Source: Pseudomonas tritici
Lineage (GTDB): Bacteria; Pseudomonadota; Gammaproteobacteria; Pseudomonadales; Pseudomonadaceae
Assembly: GCF_014268275.3 (NCBI RefSeq)
Contig: NZ_CP077084.1
Span: 2,418,001-2,482,000, forward strand
Length of the DNA: 64,000 nucleotides
Direction of reading: 5' to 3'
The position numbers and the translations under genes were made by a program. Below, in pieces: positions 18,204 to 28,776 of this stretch; positions within the stretch are counted from its first letter, which is position 1; the number at the start of each line of letters is the position of its first letter. The notes below the pieces were generated by a model. That model was not told the DNA's origin, searched no databases, and was given only the letters and a program-made list of their open reading frames with translations.

Positions 18204-18290
18204 TGTGGGAGCCGGCTTGCCTGCGATGCGGGCGCTGTGGTCTGGCAGGAGGACCGCAGCGATGCCATCGCAGGCAAGCCAGCTCCCACA
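18204..18290. repeat. REP pair between copD and the porin promoter
   Basis: TGTGGGAGCCGGCTTGCC and GGCAAGCCAGCTCCCACA face each other, ending 4 bases from the copD stop. It probably serves as the 3' end of the copCD message. Confidence 0.9.
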
Positions 18291-18294
18291 TGAT

Positions 18295-19152
18295 TTAGCC
18301 AGCGATGACCATCGGCGGCAGGGTTCCGAGGAGGGAGACAGCGGCTACCGCTGAAACACCTAGTAACCATTCAATCATCACACTGGCCTTCAAGGCGCCC
18401 AGTCGCTGTTCGCAATGCTCAAGACGCAATCGATTCAGCAACGCCAGGGCCAACATACCTAACACTAACATCACCTTGATCAACAGAATCAGCGCAAACC
18501 CGCTGAACAATGGCGTCGGCCACAGCTGCCCGGTCAACACGCGCACATTAATCAACCCGGTCACCAGCAAACCGGCAACCAAGCCATAACCCACGCCGCT
18601 GAAACGCCGCAGGACTGGCTCCAGCGCAATACCTTGCGGTTGCCGCAGGATCAGCACCAGCACCAGCAACCCCCCAAGCCACGCGCCCACGCAGACCAGG
18701 TGCACCACCTGATTAAGGATCAGCAATTGCCCGCTGAGCCCATCCAGCATGGCGCCATGACCCACAGGGGCGAGGGTCGCCAGCAGCAATGCGGTCAACG
18801 GCAAGCGCAATAGCGGCCAGGGGGTGATCAGCACCATCACCAGCAACAGGTTCAGCAGCAAATGCCAGACCCACACCTGGCCAAAAAAGGTTTTGCCCAG
18901 CACCAACTGGAGGGTGGCCGGTTGCAACGCCGCGTCCCAGCTGCCCGCCATACTGGCGGTGATCAACAGCAGCCAGGCGACGCCGGAGAACAGGCCCAAC
19001 CCAGCGAGGCTGCGGGTGATACGTTCGAGTTGCCGGTCCAGCACCGGCTGCGGTTCAGCGCCCAATAGCCAGGGCCTGAACGCACAAGCCCCGAACATCA
19101 GCAACACGACGATGAAATGCAGGAAACGGCACAGCACCAGCAGGGTCGCCAT
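18295..19152 (-). CDS. copD: CopD family copper resistance membrane protein
   Basis: This inner-membrane protein of 285 residues has about eight hydrophobic segments and the CopD-fold layout, with histidines in the early helices (RFLHFIVVLLMFG) and in LNQVVHLVCVGAWLGG. CopD is thought to move copper into the cytoplasm together with periplasmic CopC. The start lies three bases after the copC stop, so the two are co-translated. No copper regulator or copA/copB gene is adjacent, so this is the short, CopC-CopD uptake-like form and not a full cop resistance operon. Confidence 0.88.
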   Translation of the reverse strand: MATLLVLCRFLHFIVVLLMFGACAFRPWLLGAEPQPVLDRQLERITRSLAGLGLFSGVAWLLLITASMAGSWDAALQPATLQLVLGKTFFGQVWVWHLLLNLLLVMVLITPWPLLRLPLTALLLATLAPVGHGAMLDGLSGQLLILNQVVHLVCVGAWLGGLLVLVLILRQPQGIALEPVLRRFSGVGYGLVAGLLVTGLINVRVLTGQLWPTPLFSGFALILLIKVMLVLGMLALALLNRLRLEHCEQRLGALKASVMIEWLLGVSAVAAVSLLGTLPPMVIAG

Positions 19153-19155
19153 GGG

Positions 19156-19521
19156 TTATCGGCCGACCTTGAAACTGTATTCGCCATTGCTCTTGTGGGT
19201 ATCGACCGAGACGGCGTTCCACACCACTTTGTAGTTACCAGCAGCGAGTGGGGCGGCAGGCGTCACTACCAGGGTTTTCTTGTCGGCGTCCGGGGTTTCC
19301 AGGCCCTTGATGGCGATTTCCGTGCCGTCCTTGCTCAGGGACACCTTGGTGAAGGTGGCCTCGACGCCTTCACTGAAGGTCAGGCGCAGAGCATCGGGGG
19401 CGGCGACGGTGCTGTCGGCGGCGGGTGTGGCGCTTTTCAGGTGAGCATGGGCAAACGCTGCCGAAGCCCCCAGTAAGGATGCGAGCAGGGCGACGGAGGT
19501 CAGGGTTTTCTTGATCAACAT
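19156..19521 (-). CDS. copC: CopC-type periplasmic copper-binding protein
   Basis: The 121-residue precursor has a signal peptide ending ASAAFA, leaving HAHLKSATPA as the mature N-terminus. An N-terminal histidine is the classic Cu(II) ligand of CopC. A second conserved stretch, SVDTHKSNGEYSFKV, near the C-terminus supplies the other Cu(II) histidine and acid. The mature protein would be about 97 residues, the usual size. No Met-rich Cu(I) loop is obvious, so it is probably the Cu(II)-only type. Confidence 0.92.
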   Translation of the reverse strand: MLIKKTLTSVALLASLLGASAAFAHAHLKSATPAADSTVAAPDALRLTFSEGVEATFTKVSLSKDGTEIAIKGLETPDADKKTLVVTPAAPLAAGNYKVVWNAVSVDTHKSNGEYSFKVGR

Positions 19522-19637
19522 TGTTCAATACCAATCAATGGGCAGGAGCAGGCAGTGTACGAAGTTTCGGTTCAGCCTGTCGCCCCGATCTAGAGCGGAT
19601 GGTAGTCTTTGGGCTCTCTCGTTGTCAGGGAGCCCTC

Positions 19638-20258
19638 ATGGGCAATCACAAGATCGGAATTCGTCGGGTCAACGTCGAAAAAATCCTGCTGGCGGCGGAG
19701 AAAATCTTCGCCGAAAAAGGCTATGGCAGCACCGCCATGGCGGATATCGCCGAAGAAGTGCAACTGCCGCGCTCCAACCGGCACTACTACTTCACCACCA
19801 AAAGTGAGCTGTACAGCGCGGTGCTGTTCGACCTGCTGGAAGTGTGGAAGCAGGACGCCCTGAGCTTCGAGACCTTTGATGACCCGCGGGTGGTGCTCAG
19901 CAGTTACATCCGCGCCAAGATGCAGCGCTCGCGCACCCGGCCGTATGGTTCGAAAGTCTGGGCCAATGAAATCATCCACGGCGCGCCGACACTCGGTGAG
20001 GCGCTGGATGAAAGCCTGTACGACTGGGCCAAGATGAAGGAAGCGAAGATTCGCCAGTGGGTGGAGGACAAACGCATCCTGCCAGTTGAGCCGTCGAGCC
20101 TGCTATACATGATCTGGGCCTCGACCCAGCACTATGCCGACTTTGATCATCAGGTGAAGATCCTGAATGATCACCAGCCGTTGTCGGATATGCAGTTCGA
20201 GAAGGCGATACAGACGGTGACGGGGGTGATTCTGCGGGGGATAGGGTTGGAACCTTGA
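19638..20258 (+). CDS. TetR family regulator, RutR-like (pyrimidine catabolism)
   Basis: I start at ATG 19638, which has GGGAG at 19628-19632, giving 206 residues; a longer frame runs upstream without a good start. The N-terminal helix-turn-helix region is about residues 10-55 (KILLAAEKIFAEKGYGSTAM and LPRSNRHYYFTTKSELY), and the C-terminal domain resembles that of RutR. It is convergent with preA and faces the pyrimidine degradation genes, so it is probably their repressor, released by a pyrimidine or pathway intermediate. A palindrome upstream of the dihydropyrimidinase gene is a candidate site. Confidence 0.82.
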   Translation: MGNHKIGIRRVNVEKILLAAEKIFAEKGYGSTAMADIAEEVQLPRSNRHYYFTTKSELYSAVLFDLLEVWKQDALSFETFDDPRVVLSSYIRAKMQRSRTRPYGSKVWANEIIHGAPTLGEALDESLYDWAKMKEAKIRQWVEDKRILPVEPSSLLYMIWASTQHYADFDHQVKILNDHQPLSDMQFEKAIQTVTGVILRGIGLEP

Positions 20259-20283
20259 GCTGTGCGGTGAGGCTTAAGGCCCC

Positions 20284-20366
20284 ATCGCAGGCAAGCCAGC
20301 TCCCACAGTTGAGCGCATTTTTCCTGGAGGAATGCAGTCGAATGTGGGAGCTGGCTTGCCTGCGAT
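20284..20366. repeat. Back-to-back REP pair between tetR and preA
   Basis: Here the two REPs point outward: CGCAGGCAAGCCAGCTCCCACA comes first and TGTGGGAGCTGGCTTGCC second, the opposite order to most elements in the window. It lies between two convergent genes and may end both transcripts. Confidence 0.88.
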
Positions 20367-20380
20367 AGCGATCTAGAGAA

Positions 20381-21655
20381 CTACACAGCCTCGCGATAGG
20401 GATTCCTCGGATCCTGCGTCCAGTTCAAATACGGCTTGCCCGAGTCGATCGGCACCATCTCGATGCAGTCGGCCACCGGGCAGGTGATCTGGCACAAATT
20501 GCAGCCCACACATTCATCATCGATCACTTCGTACTTATGCGTGCCATCCGCCAATTTCAAACTGGCAATCGCCTGGTGCGACGTGTCCTCACAGGCAATA
20601 TGGCAACGCCCGCAGCCAATACAGGCTTCCTGATCGATCTTCGCAATCACCTGATAGTTGATATCCAGGTACTTCCAATCCGTCGTATTACCCACCGCGC
20701 GCCCGGAAAACTCCTGCAGGCTGGCGTAACCCTGGCTGTCCATCCAGCGCGACAGCCCGTCCTTCATCTCTTCCACAATCCGAAACCCATGCAGCATTGC
20801 CGCCGTGCACACCTGCACCGCGCCACAGCCCAGGGCAACGAATTCCGCCGCGTCGCGCCAGTTGCCGATGCCGCCAATGCCGCAGATCGGCAGGCCCTGT
20901 GTCTGCGGGTCACGGGCGATCTCGGCGACCATGTTCAGCGCAATTGGCTTCACCGCTGAACCGCAGTAACCGCCGTGGGTGCTTTGCGTGCCGACCACTG
21001 GCAGCGCGACCATGCGTTCCAGGTCGACGCTGGTGATGGAGTTGATGGTGTTGATCAGCGACACCGCATCCGCGCCACCGCGATACGCCGCGCGCGCCGC
21101 CACGCGAATGTCGGTGATATTCGGCGTGAGCTTGACGATCACCGGCAGCGAGCAATACGTCTTGCACCAGCGCGTGACCTGCTCCACATACTCCGGCACC
21201 TGGCCGACCGCCGCGCCCATGCCTCGCTCGGGCATGCCGTGGGGGCAGCCGAAGTTCAGCTCAATACCGTCGCAACCGGTGGCTTCTACCAACGGCAGGA
21301 TGTTTTTCCAGGATTCCTCAACGCACGGCACCATCAGCGACACGATCAGCGCGCGGTCGGGCCAGTCCTTTTTCACCTGGGTGATTTCCCGCAGGTTGAT
21401 CTCCAGGGAGCGGTCAGTGATCAGCTCGATGTTATTGATGCCCAGCACTTCACGGTTGGCGCCGTAGTGCGCCGAGTAGCGTGACGACACGTTGACCGCC
21501 GCCGGGTCTTCGCCCAGGGTTTTCCACACCACGCCGCCCCAGCCGGCTTCAAAGGCACGGACCACGTTGTAGGCCTTGTCGGTGGGCGGCGCGGAGGCCA
21601 GCCAGAACGGGTTGGGGGCTTTGATACCGGCGAACACAATCGAGAGATCGGCCAT
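20381..21655 (-). CDS. preA: NAD-dependent dihydropyrimidine dehydrogenase subunit PreA
   Basis: The 424-residue protein has an N-terminal FMN-binding dihydroorotate-dehydrogenase-like barrel (about 1-320; NFGCPHGMPERGMG and GIGGIGNWRDAAEFV are visible) and a C-terminal ferredoxin domain. The latter has two cysteine clusters, CIGCGRCHIAC and CVGCNLCQITC, for two [4Fe-4S] centres. PreA reduces uracil and thymine to dihydropyrimidines. Its ATG shares one base with the preT stop (TAATG), so the two subunits are coupled. It is the last gene of the hydA-preT-preA run. Confidence 0.93.
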   Translation of the reverse strand: MADLSIVFAGIKAPNPFWLASAPPTDKAYNVVRAFEAGWGGVVWKTLGEDPAAVNVSSRYSAHYGANREVLGINNIELITDRSLEINLREITQVKKDWPDRALIVSLMVPCVEESWKNILPLVEATGCDGIELNFGCPHGMPERGMGAAVGQVPEYVEQVTRWCKTYCSLPVIVKLTPNITDIRVAARAAYRGGADAVSLINTINSITSVDLERMVALPVVGTQSTHGGYCGSAVKPIALNMVAEIARDPQTQGLPICGIGGIGNWRDAAEFVALGCGAVQVCTAAMLHGFRIVEEMKDGLSRWMDSQGYASLQEFSGRAVGNTTDWKYLDINYQVIAKIDQEACIGCGRCHIACEDTSHQAIASLKLADGTHKYEVIDDECVGCNLCQITCPVADCIEMVPIDSGKPYLNWTQDPRNPYREAV

Positions 21656-23022
21656 TACGCAGCCTCCACATTCAGCATGAGTTGGGCGTGCATGGCTTCA
21701 GCGGCCAGCTTGCCGTGTTGCACTGCCTGCACGGTGAGGTCCTGGCCGAGGCTGACGCAATCGCCGCCGGCGTATACACCGGGAATGCTGGTGCGCAGTT
21801 GTTCATCGACGAAGATTCTTTCACCGACACGCTGCAGTTGCTGGGCCAGCGGATCGTGCAGGGCCTCGCTGTCAAACCCTTGGCCGATGGCCTTGAAGAT
21901 TGCATCGGCGGCCAGTTCGAAGGTTTCGCCGGTAGGGTGCAGGCGCCCGTTTTCCAGGCGCGTGCGCTGGAAGCGCATGCCGCGCACGTGGCCCTGCTCA
22001 TCCAGCAGCACTTCTTCAGGCTGGGCCCAGGTCAGCAGGCGGACCTGGTTGGCTTTGGCGATGTCCTGTTCGTGGTGGGTGGCGCCCATATCTGCCAACC
22101 CTCGACGGTAGACGAGGTTCACATCACGAGCACCGAGGCGGGCCATTTGTACGGCCATGTCGATGGCGGTGTTGCCGGCACCGAGCACAATGCAGCGGTC
22201 GGCCAGGGGCAGTTGGGTCAGGTCGTCGGCTTGGCGCAGCTCGCGGATGTAGTCGGTGGCGGCGAGCAGGCCGGGCGCGTCCTCGTGGGCTAAACCGAGC
22301 TGTTTACTGGCGGCCAACCCGAGGCCGAGGAAGACTGAGTCGAATTGCTGGTGCAGGTCGCTCAAGGTCAGGTTGTCGCCCAGGCGCTGGCCGTGGCGGA
22401 TCTCGATGCCGCCAATCTGCAGGAGGAAATCCAGTTCCTTCTGCGCGAAGTCATCCACCAGTTTGTACTTGGCGATCCCGTATTCATTCAGGCCACCGGC
22501 TTTTTCCCGGGCTTCGAAGATCACCACGTCATGGCCGTGCAAGGCGCTGCGATGGGCGCAGGCCAAGCCTGCCGGCCCGGCGCCGACCACGGCGATGCGT
22601 TTGCCGGTCGGCGCGGCGCGGTGGAAGGGGTGTTCGCTGAAGTGTGCGTTGTCGATTGCATAACGTTGCAGCAAGCCGATCAGCACCGGGGCGCATTCTT
22701 CGGCGTTGTTACGCACGCAAGCCTGCTGGCAGAGGATCTCGGTGGGACACACCCGAGCGCAACTGCCGCCAAGGATATTGGCCGAGAGGATCTTCTGCGC
22801 GGCGCCTTGCACGTTTTCGGTGTGGATATTGCGGATGAACGACGGAATGTCGATTTCGCTGGGGCATGCGTTCACGCACGGTGCGTCGTAGCAATACAGG
22901 CAGCGCGAGGCTTCCAGTTGGGCCTGGCGGGCGTTGAGTGGTGGCGCCAGGTCGGTGAAATGGCTGGCGAGCGTGGGTCCATCCTCAGCGGGATGGGGGA
23001 GGTGGGTCAGGGTCTGGATCAC
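21655..23022 (-). CDS. preT: NAD(P)-dependent oxidoreductase subunit PreT
   Basis: I start at GTG 23022 (read VIQTLTHLPHP), with GTGAGG upstream, giving 455 residues; an upstream ATG start would place part of a REP in the protein and is rejected. The GltD-like N-terminus carries cysteines for Fe-S centres (CLYCYDAPCVNACPSEIDI and CARVCPTEILCQQACVRN). Next come an FAD site (VVGAGPAGLACAH) and an NAD(P) site (VLGAGNTAIDMAVQMARLG). PreT passes electrons from NAD(P)H to PreA. It is the partner that makes the bacterial dihydropyrimidine dehydrogenase work. Confidence 0.92.
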   Translation of the reverse strand: MIQTLTHLPHPAEDGPTLASHFTDLAPPLNARQAQLEASRCLYCYDAPCVNACPSEIDIPSFIRNIHTENVQGAAQKILSANILGGSCARVCPTEILCQQACVRNNAEECAPVLIGLLQRYAIDNAHFSEHPFHRAAPTGKRIAVVGAGPAGLACAHRSALHGHDVVIFEAREKAGGLNEYGIAKYKLVDDFAQKELDFLLQIGGIEIRHGQRLGDNLTLSDLHQQFDSVFLGLGLAASKQLGLAHEDAPGLLAATDYIRELRQADDLTQLPLADRCIVLGAGNTAIDMAVQMARLGARDVNLVYRRGLADMGATHHEQDIAKANQVRLLTWAQPEEVLLDEQGHVRGMRFQRTRLENGRLHPTGETFELAADAIFKAIGQGFDSEALHDPLAQQLQRVGERIFVDEQLRTSIPGVYAGGDCVSLGQDLTVQAVQHGKLAAEAMHAQLMLNVEAA

Positions 23023-23095
23023 GGTGTTGGCCTCACGGTAGTTGAGGTACTGCCTCTGATGGGCATTGGTTTTTTGTTGTCTGTGCTGGCCTCTT

Positions 23096-23166
23096 CGCAG
23101 GCAAGCCAGCTCCCACATTTGGTCGGGTTCACACAGTTCAAATGTGGGAGTCGGGCTTGCCCGCGA
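23096..23166. repeat. REP pair inside the hydA-preT gap
   Basis: Outward-facing REPs (CGCAGGCAAGCCAGCTCCCACA, then TGTGGGAGTCGGGCTTGCCC) lie in the 161-base gap between the dihydropyrimidinase stop and the preT start. Unlike most elements here it sits within a probable operon, where it could tune relative expression. Confidence 0.85.
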
Positions 23167-23183
23167 TAGGTCGAAGGCCGCTT

Positions 23184-25214
<2,031 letters not shown>

Positions 25215-26702
25215 ATGCAACAGAACAGATCGCAAGTCATTGAACGCAACGGCCTGTACGAGCTAGACGCCGGCCCCGACGTCCTCGACAGCCCTCGCTA
25301 TAACCACGACATGGCACCGACCAAGGTGCACGAACGCACTTGGAACAAGTGGCACATCACCGCGTTGTGGGTCGGCATGTCGATCTGCGTGCCCACCTAT
25401 ACGCTGGGTGGGGTGCTTACCGCGTATTTCGGGTTGTCGGTGGGTGAAGCGCTGATGGCGATCCTGCTGGCCAATATCGTGGTGCTGATCCCGTTGACCC
25501 TCAACGCCTTCCCTGGCACCAAGTACGGCATACCGTTTCCGGTGTTGTTGCGCTCATCGTTCGGCATCCTCGGTTCGAATGTGCCGTGTCTGATCCGGGC
25601 GCTGGTGGCGTGCGGCTGGTTTGGTATCCAGACGATGTTTGGCGGGCTGGCGATTCACCTGTTCCTGGGCTCGATTTTCGAGGGCTGGAAGTCCCTCGGC
25701 GGGACCGGTGAAGTGATCGGTTTCATGGTTTTCTGGACGCTGAATCTATGGGTGGTACTGCGCGGCGCCGAGTCGATCAAACGCCTGGAAACCCTGTCGG
25801 CACCGCTGCTGGTGGCAGTGGGGATTGGTTTGCTGGTGTGGGCGATGCCTAATGTGTCGATCAGCGAGTTGATGGCGATCCCACCCAAGCGCCCCGAAGG
25901 GGCGAGCCTCACCGGTTACTTCATGGCCGGCCTCACGGCGATGGTGGGTTTCTGGGCGACGTTGTCGCTGAATATTCCGGACTTCAGCCGCTACGCCAAA
26001 AGCCAGAAAGACCAGATTCTCGGGCAGATCTTCGGCCTGCCGCTGACCATGTTCCTGTTCGCCTCCCTTGGCGTGATCATGACCGCCGCGTCGGTAAAAC
26101 TGGTGGGTGTGAGCGTGTCCGACCCGGTGACCCTGATCGGCCATATCCAGAGCCCGGTGTGGGTCGCCGTGGCGATGGCGCTGATCATCGTCGCGACCTT
26201 GTCCACCAACACCGCCGCGAACATTGTTTCACCCACCAATGACTTTCAGAACATCGCGCCCAAGCTGATCAACCGCACCACCGCCGTGATGCTCACCGGT
26301 CTGGTCGGGTTGGCGTTGATGGGGCATGAACTGCTGAAGAAGCTCGGGTTGATCGTTTCCGATGTGAGCCTGGAAACCGTCTATTCCAATTGGTTGCTGG
26401 GTTATTCAAGCCTGCTGGGACCGATCGCCGGGATCATGGTGGTGGACTACTTCATCACGCGAAAACAACAGCTCGATCTCGCAGGGCTGTACCGCGACGA
26501 CGTGTACCCGGCGTGGAACTGGAGCGGATTTATCGCGTTTGGCGTGCCGGTGGTGCTGACCCTGCTGTCGCTGGGCAGCGATGCATTCAGCTGGTTCTAC
26601 AGCTACGGCTGGTTTACCGGATCGGCGCTGGGTGGCGTGTTGTATTACGGGCTGAATGCGAAGCGTGGTGTCAGCCCGGCCGCAGTGAAAACACCGCTGT
26701 AA
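25215..26702 (+). CDS. NCS1 family nucleobase:cation symporter
   Basis: The 495-residue inner-membrane protein has about 12 hydrophobic segments. Family-typical stretches include WNKWHITALWVGMSICVPTY near 50, RSSFGILGSNVPCLIRALVA near 115 and SLNIPDFSRYAKSQ near 250. A TGGAG lies at 25205-25209. NCS1 members import uracil, allantoin, hydantoin or cytosine. It is divergent from dihydropyrimidinase and precedes the carbamoyl hydrolase gene, so uptake of uracil, thymine or a dihydropyrimidine is likely. Confidence 0.9.
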   Translation: MQQNRSQVIERNGLYELDAGPDVLDSPRYNHDMAPTKVHERTWNKWHITALWVGMSICVPTYTLGGVLTAYFGLSVGEALMAILLANIVVLIPLTLNAFPGTKYGIPFPVLLRSSFGILGSNVPCLIRALVACGWFGIQTMFGGLAIHLFLGSIFEGWKSLGGTGEVIGFMVFWTLNLWVVLRGAESIKRLETLSAPLLVAVGIGLLVWAMPNVSISELMAIPPKRPEGASLTGYFMAGLTAMVGFWATLSLNIPDFSRYAKSQKDQILGQIFGLPLTMFLFASLGVIMTAASVKLVGVSVSDPVTLIGHIQSPVWVAVAMALIIVATLSTNTAANIVSPTNDFQNIAPKLINRTTAVMLTGLVGLALMGHELLKKLGLIVSDVSLETVYSNWLLGYSSLLGPIAGIMVVDYFITRKQQLDLAGLYRDDVYPAWNWSGFIAFGVPVVLTLLSLGSDAFSWFYSYGWFTGSALGGVLYYGLNAKRGVSPAAVKTPL

Positions 26703-26724
26703 ATAAGTTGAAATGCAATCCAAA

Positions 26725-26814
26725 TGTGGGAGCGGGCTTGCTCGCGAATGCGGTGTGTCAATCACCGCATTTATCAACTGACAGACTGCATTCGCGAGCA
26801 AGCCCGCTCCCACA
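26725..26814. repeat. REP pair between NCS1 transporter and amidohydrolase genes
   Basis: Inverted copies of TGTGGGAGCGGGCTTGCTCG surround a spacer. The element fills the 160-base gap between two co-directional genes of the same pathway and could separate or tune their expression. Confidence 0.9.
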
Positions 26815-26862
26815 TTTTTGACCGCATTCCAATCATAAGAAATATTGCCTGAGGAGATCCCC

Positions 26863-28146
26863 ATGAACGCTGCCCTCGACGTACTGCAATCCACCCATCA
26901 GCACATCAACCGCGACCGCCTGTGGCAGTCGTTGATGGACCTGGCCAGACTCGGCGCCACCCCCAAGGGCGGTGTGTGTCGCCTGGCGCTCACCGACCTT
27001 GATCGCAAGGCCCGCGACCTGTTTGTGCAGTGGTGCGAAGAGGCGGGTTGCACCGTGACCGTCGACGGCATCGGCAACATCTTCGCCCGTCGCCCGGGAC
27101 GCAACCCCAACCTGCCGCCAGTGATGACTGGCAGCCATATCGACACCCAGCCCACCGGCGGTAAGTTCGACGGTTGCTTCGGTGTGCTGGCGGGTGTGGA
27201 GGTGCTGCGTACGCTCAATGACCTCAACGTTGAGACCGAGGCGCCATTGGAAGTGGTGGTGTGGACCAACGAAGAGGGTTCGCGCTTTCCGCCCTGCATG
27301 ATGGGCTCGGGGGTGTTTGCCGAGAAATTCACCCTGGCGGACACCCTGGCCAAGGTGGACGTGGACGGCGTCAGCGTGGGCGACGCGCTGAACGCGATTG
27401 GCTATGCGGGTTCGCGGCCGGTCAGTGGGCACAAGGTAGGCGCCTATTTCGAGGCGCATATCGAACAGGGGCCGATTCTTGAAGACGAGAAAAAGACCAT
27501 TGGCGTGGTGCTGGGCGCCCTTGGGCAAAAGTGGTTTGACCTGAAACTGCGCGGGGTCGAAGCGCACGCGGGACCGACACCGATGCACCTGCGCAAGGAT
27601 GCCCTGGTGGGCGCGGCGGCGGTGGTGGCGGCGGTCAATGCGGCGGCGCTTGGGCATCAACCGCATGCGTGCGGCACCGTTGGCTGCCTGCAGGCTTACC
27701 CCGGTTCGCGCAACGTCATTCCGGGGGAAGTGCGCATGACCCTGGACTTCCGTCACCTGGAGCCGGCGCGGCTGGACTCGATGATTGCCGAAGTACGCAA
27801 GGTGATCGATGAAACGTGCGCCAAGCACGGTTTGAGTTTCGAGATGGAACCTACGGCAGATTTTCCACCACTGTATTTCGACAAGGGCTGCGTGGACGCT
27901 GTGCGTGATGCCGCGAATGGGCTGGGGTTGTCGAACATGGACATCGTCAGCGGGGCAGGGCATGACGCGATCTTTGTTGCCGAACTGGGCCCGGCGGGGA
28001 TGATTTTTGTGCCCTGTGAAGGCGGCATCAGCCATAACGAAATCGAAAACGCCGCACCGGATGACTTGGCGGCGGGGTGTGCGGTGCTGCTAAGGGCGAT
28101 GGTGGCCGCGTCGGCGGCCATCGCCAGCGGCAAACTGGCGGCCTGA
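26863..28146 (+). CDS. N-carbamoyl-beta-alanine amidohydrolase (Zn-dependent, M20 family)
   Basis: I start at ATG 26863, which follows GAGGAG at 26851-26856, giving 427 residues. The binuclear metal site is visible: H92 in GSHIDTQ, D103 in GGKFDG and the glutamates of TNEEGS near 136-138, with a further histidine in VSGAGHDA. Members of this amidase/hydantoinase-carbamoylase family hydrolyse N-carbamoyl-amino acids. Here it would turn N-carbamoyl-beta-alanine (or its methyl form) into beta-alanine, CO2 and ammonia, the last step of reductive pyrimidine breakdown. Related allantoate amidohydrolases look similar, but the neighbours favour this role. Confidence 0.88.
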   Translation: MNAALDVLQSTHQHINRDRLWQSLMDLARLGATPKGGVCRLALTDLDRKARDLFVQWCEEAGCTVTVDGIGNIFARRPGRNPNLPPVMTGSHIDTQPTGGKFDGCFGVLAGVEVLRTLNDLNVETEAPLEVVVWTNEEGSRFPPCMMGSGVFAEKFTLADTLAKVDVDGVSVGDALNAIGYAGSRPVSGHKVGAYFEAHIEQGPILEDEKKTIGVVLGALGQKWFDLKLRGVEAHAGPTPMHLRKDALVGAAAVVAAVNAAALGHQPHACGTVGCLQAYPGSRNVIPGEVRMTLDFRHLEPARLDSMIAEVRKVIDETCAKHGLSFEMEPTADFPPLYFDKGCVDAVRDAANGLGLSNMDIVSGAGHDAIFVAELGPAGMIFVPCEGGISHNEIENAAPDDLAAGCAVLLRAMVAASAAIASGKLAA

Positions 28147-28157
28147 ATGGCGTCCGC

Positions 28158-28655
28158 TCAGGCCAATTCGGTGGCGGTGTTTTTCACCACCGCCAACTCC
28201 GGATGCGCCACCAATTTATCAATGTGCAACTCGTCATTGTTCAACCAGGTCTCGGTCAGCACCCGGTAGTGCTCCATGTCCCGGCAGCGCATGCGCAGGC
28301 TGTAGTCAAACGGGCCGCTGATCAGCTGGCACTCGAACACCTGCGGGCAGGCCTTCACACACGCTTCGAAGGCTTTTTGCGCCGAACGCCCGCTCTGGTT
28401 GGACAAGGCCACCAACACCAGCAACGACAGGCCTGGTGAGACCATCTGCACATCAATGATCGCCCCATACCCACGGATCACCCCGCGTCGCTCCAGCTTG
28501 CGCACCCGCTCCAGGCAGGGCCGAGGCGTGAGGTGCACCAGCGACGAGAGCTTTTCGTAGGTGATACGCCCCTGGTGCCGCAGCACTTCGATGATGGCTT
28601 CATCGATGCGGTCCAGCGCGGGGGAAGAATGGGGTCCGTTGGCCTTGGTATCCAT
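28158..28655 (-). CDS. Lrp/AsnC family transcriptional regulator
   Basis: The 165-residue protein has an N-terminal winged helix (DRIDEAIIEVLRHQGRITYE and LTPRPCLERVRKLERRGVI) and a C-terminal RAM/AsnC ligand-binding domain. I use ATG 28655; a GTG three codons earlier is also possible. It follows the ornithine cyclodeaminase gene on the same strand after 121 bases. Lrp-type regulators next to an amino acid enzyme gene usually respond to that amino acid, so ornithine, arginine or proline is a likely effector. It converges on the amidohydrolase gene with an 11-base gap. Confidence 0.87.
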   Translation of the reverse strand: MDTKANGPHSSPALDRIDEAIIEVLRHQGRITYEKLSSLVHLTPRPCLERVRKLERRGVIRGYGAIIDVQMVSPGLSLLVLVALSNQSGRSAQKAFEACVKACPQVFECQLISGPFDYSLRMRCRDMEHYRVLTETWLNNDELHIDKLVAHPELAVVKNTATELA

Positions 28656-28776
28656 GGGGTTCACTTCAAACGGTTGAGAAAAAATGGCGGCAAACGTCTC
28701 GCGTTTGCCGGACCCGTCACATGGTACGGCCTTCCTCCGTCAACGTCTGTATGCGGTTGAGGGCTTGCAACACGCC

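Noticed and set aside
23023..23118. Upstream ATG start for PreT (MWELACLRR)
   Set aside because: The extra residues are translated REP sequence; GTG 23022 has a better ribosome site and normal length.
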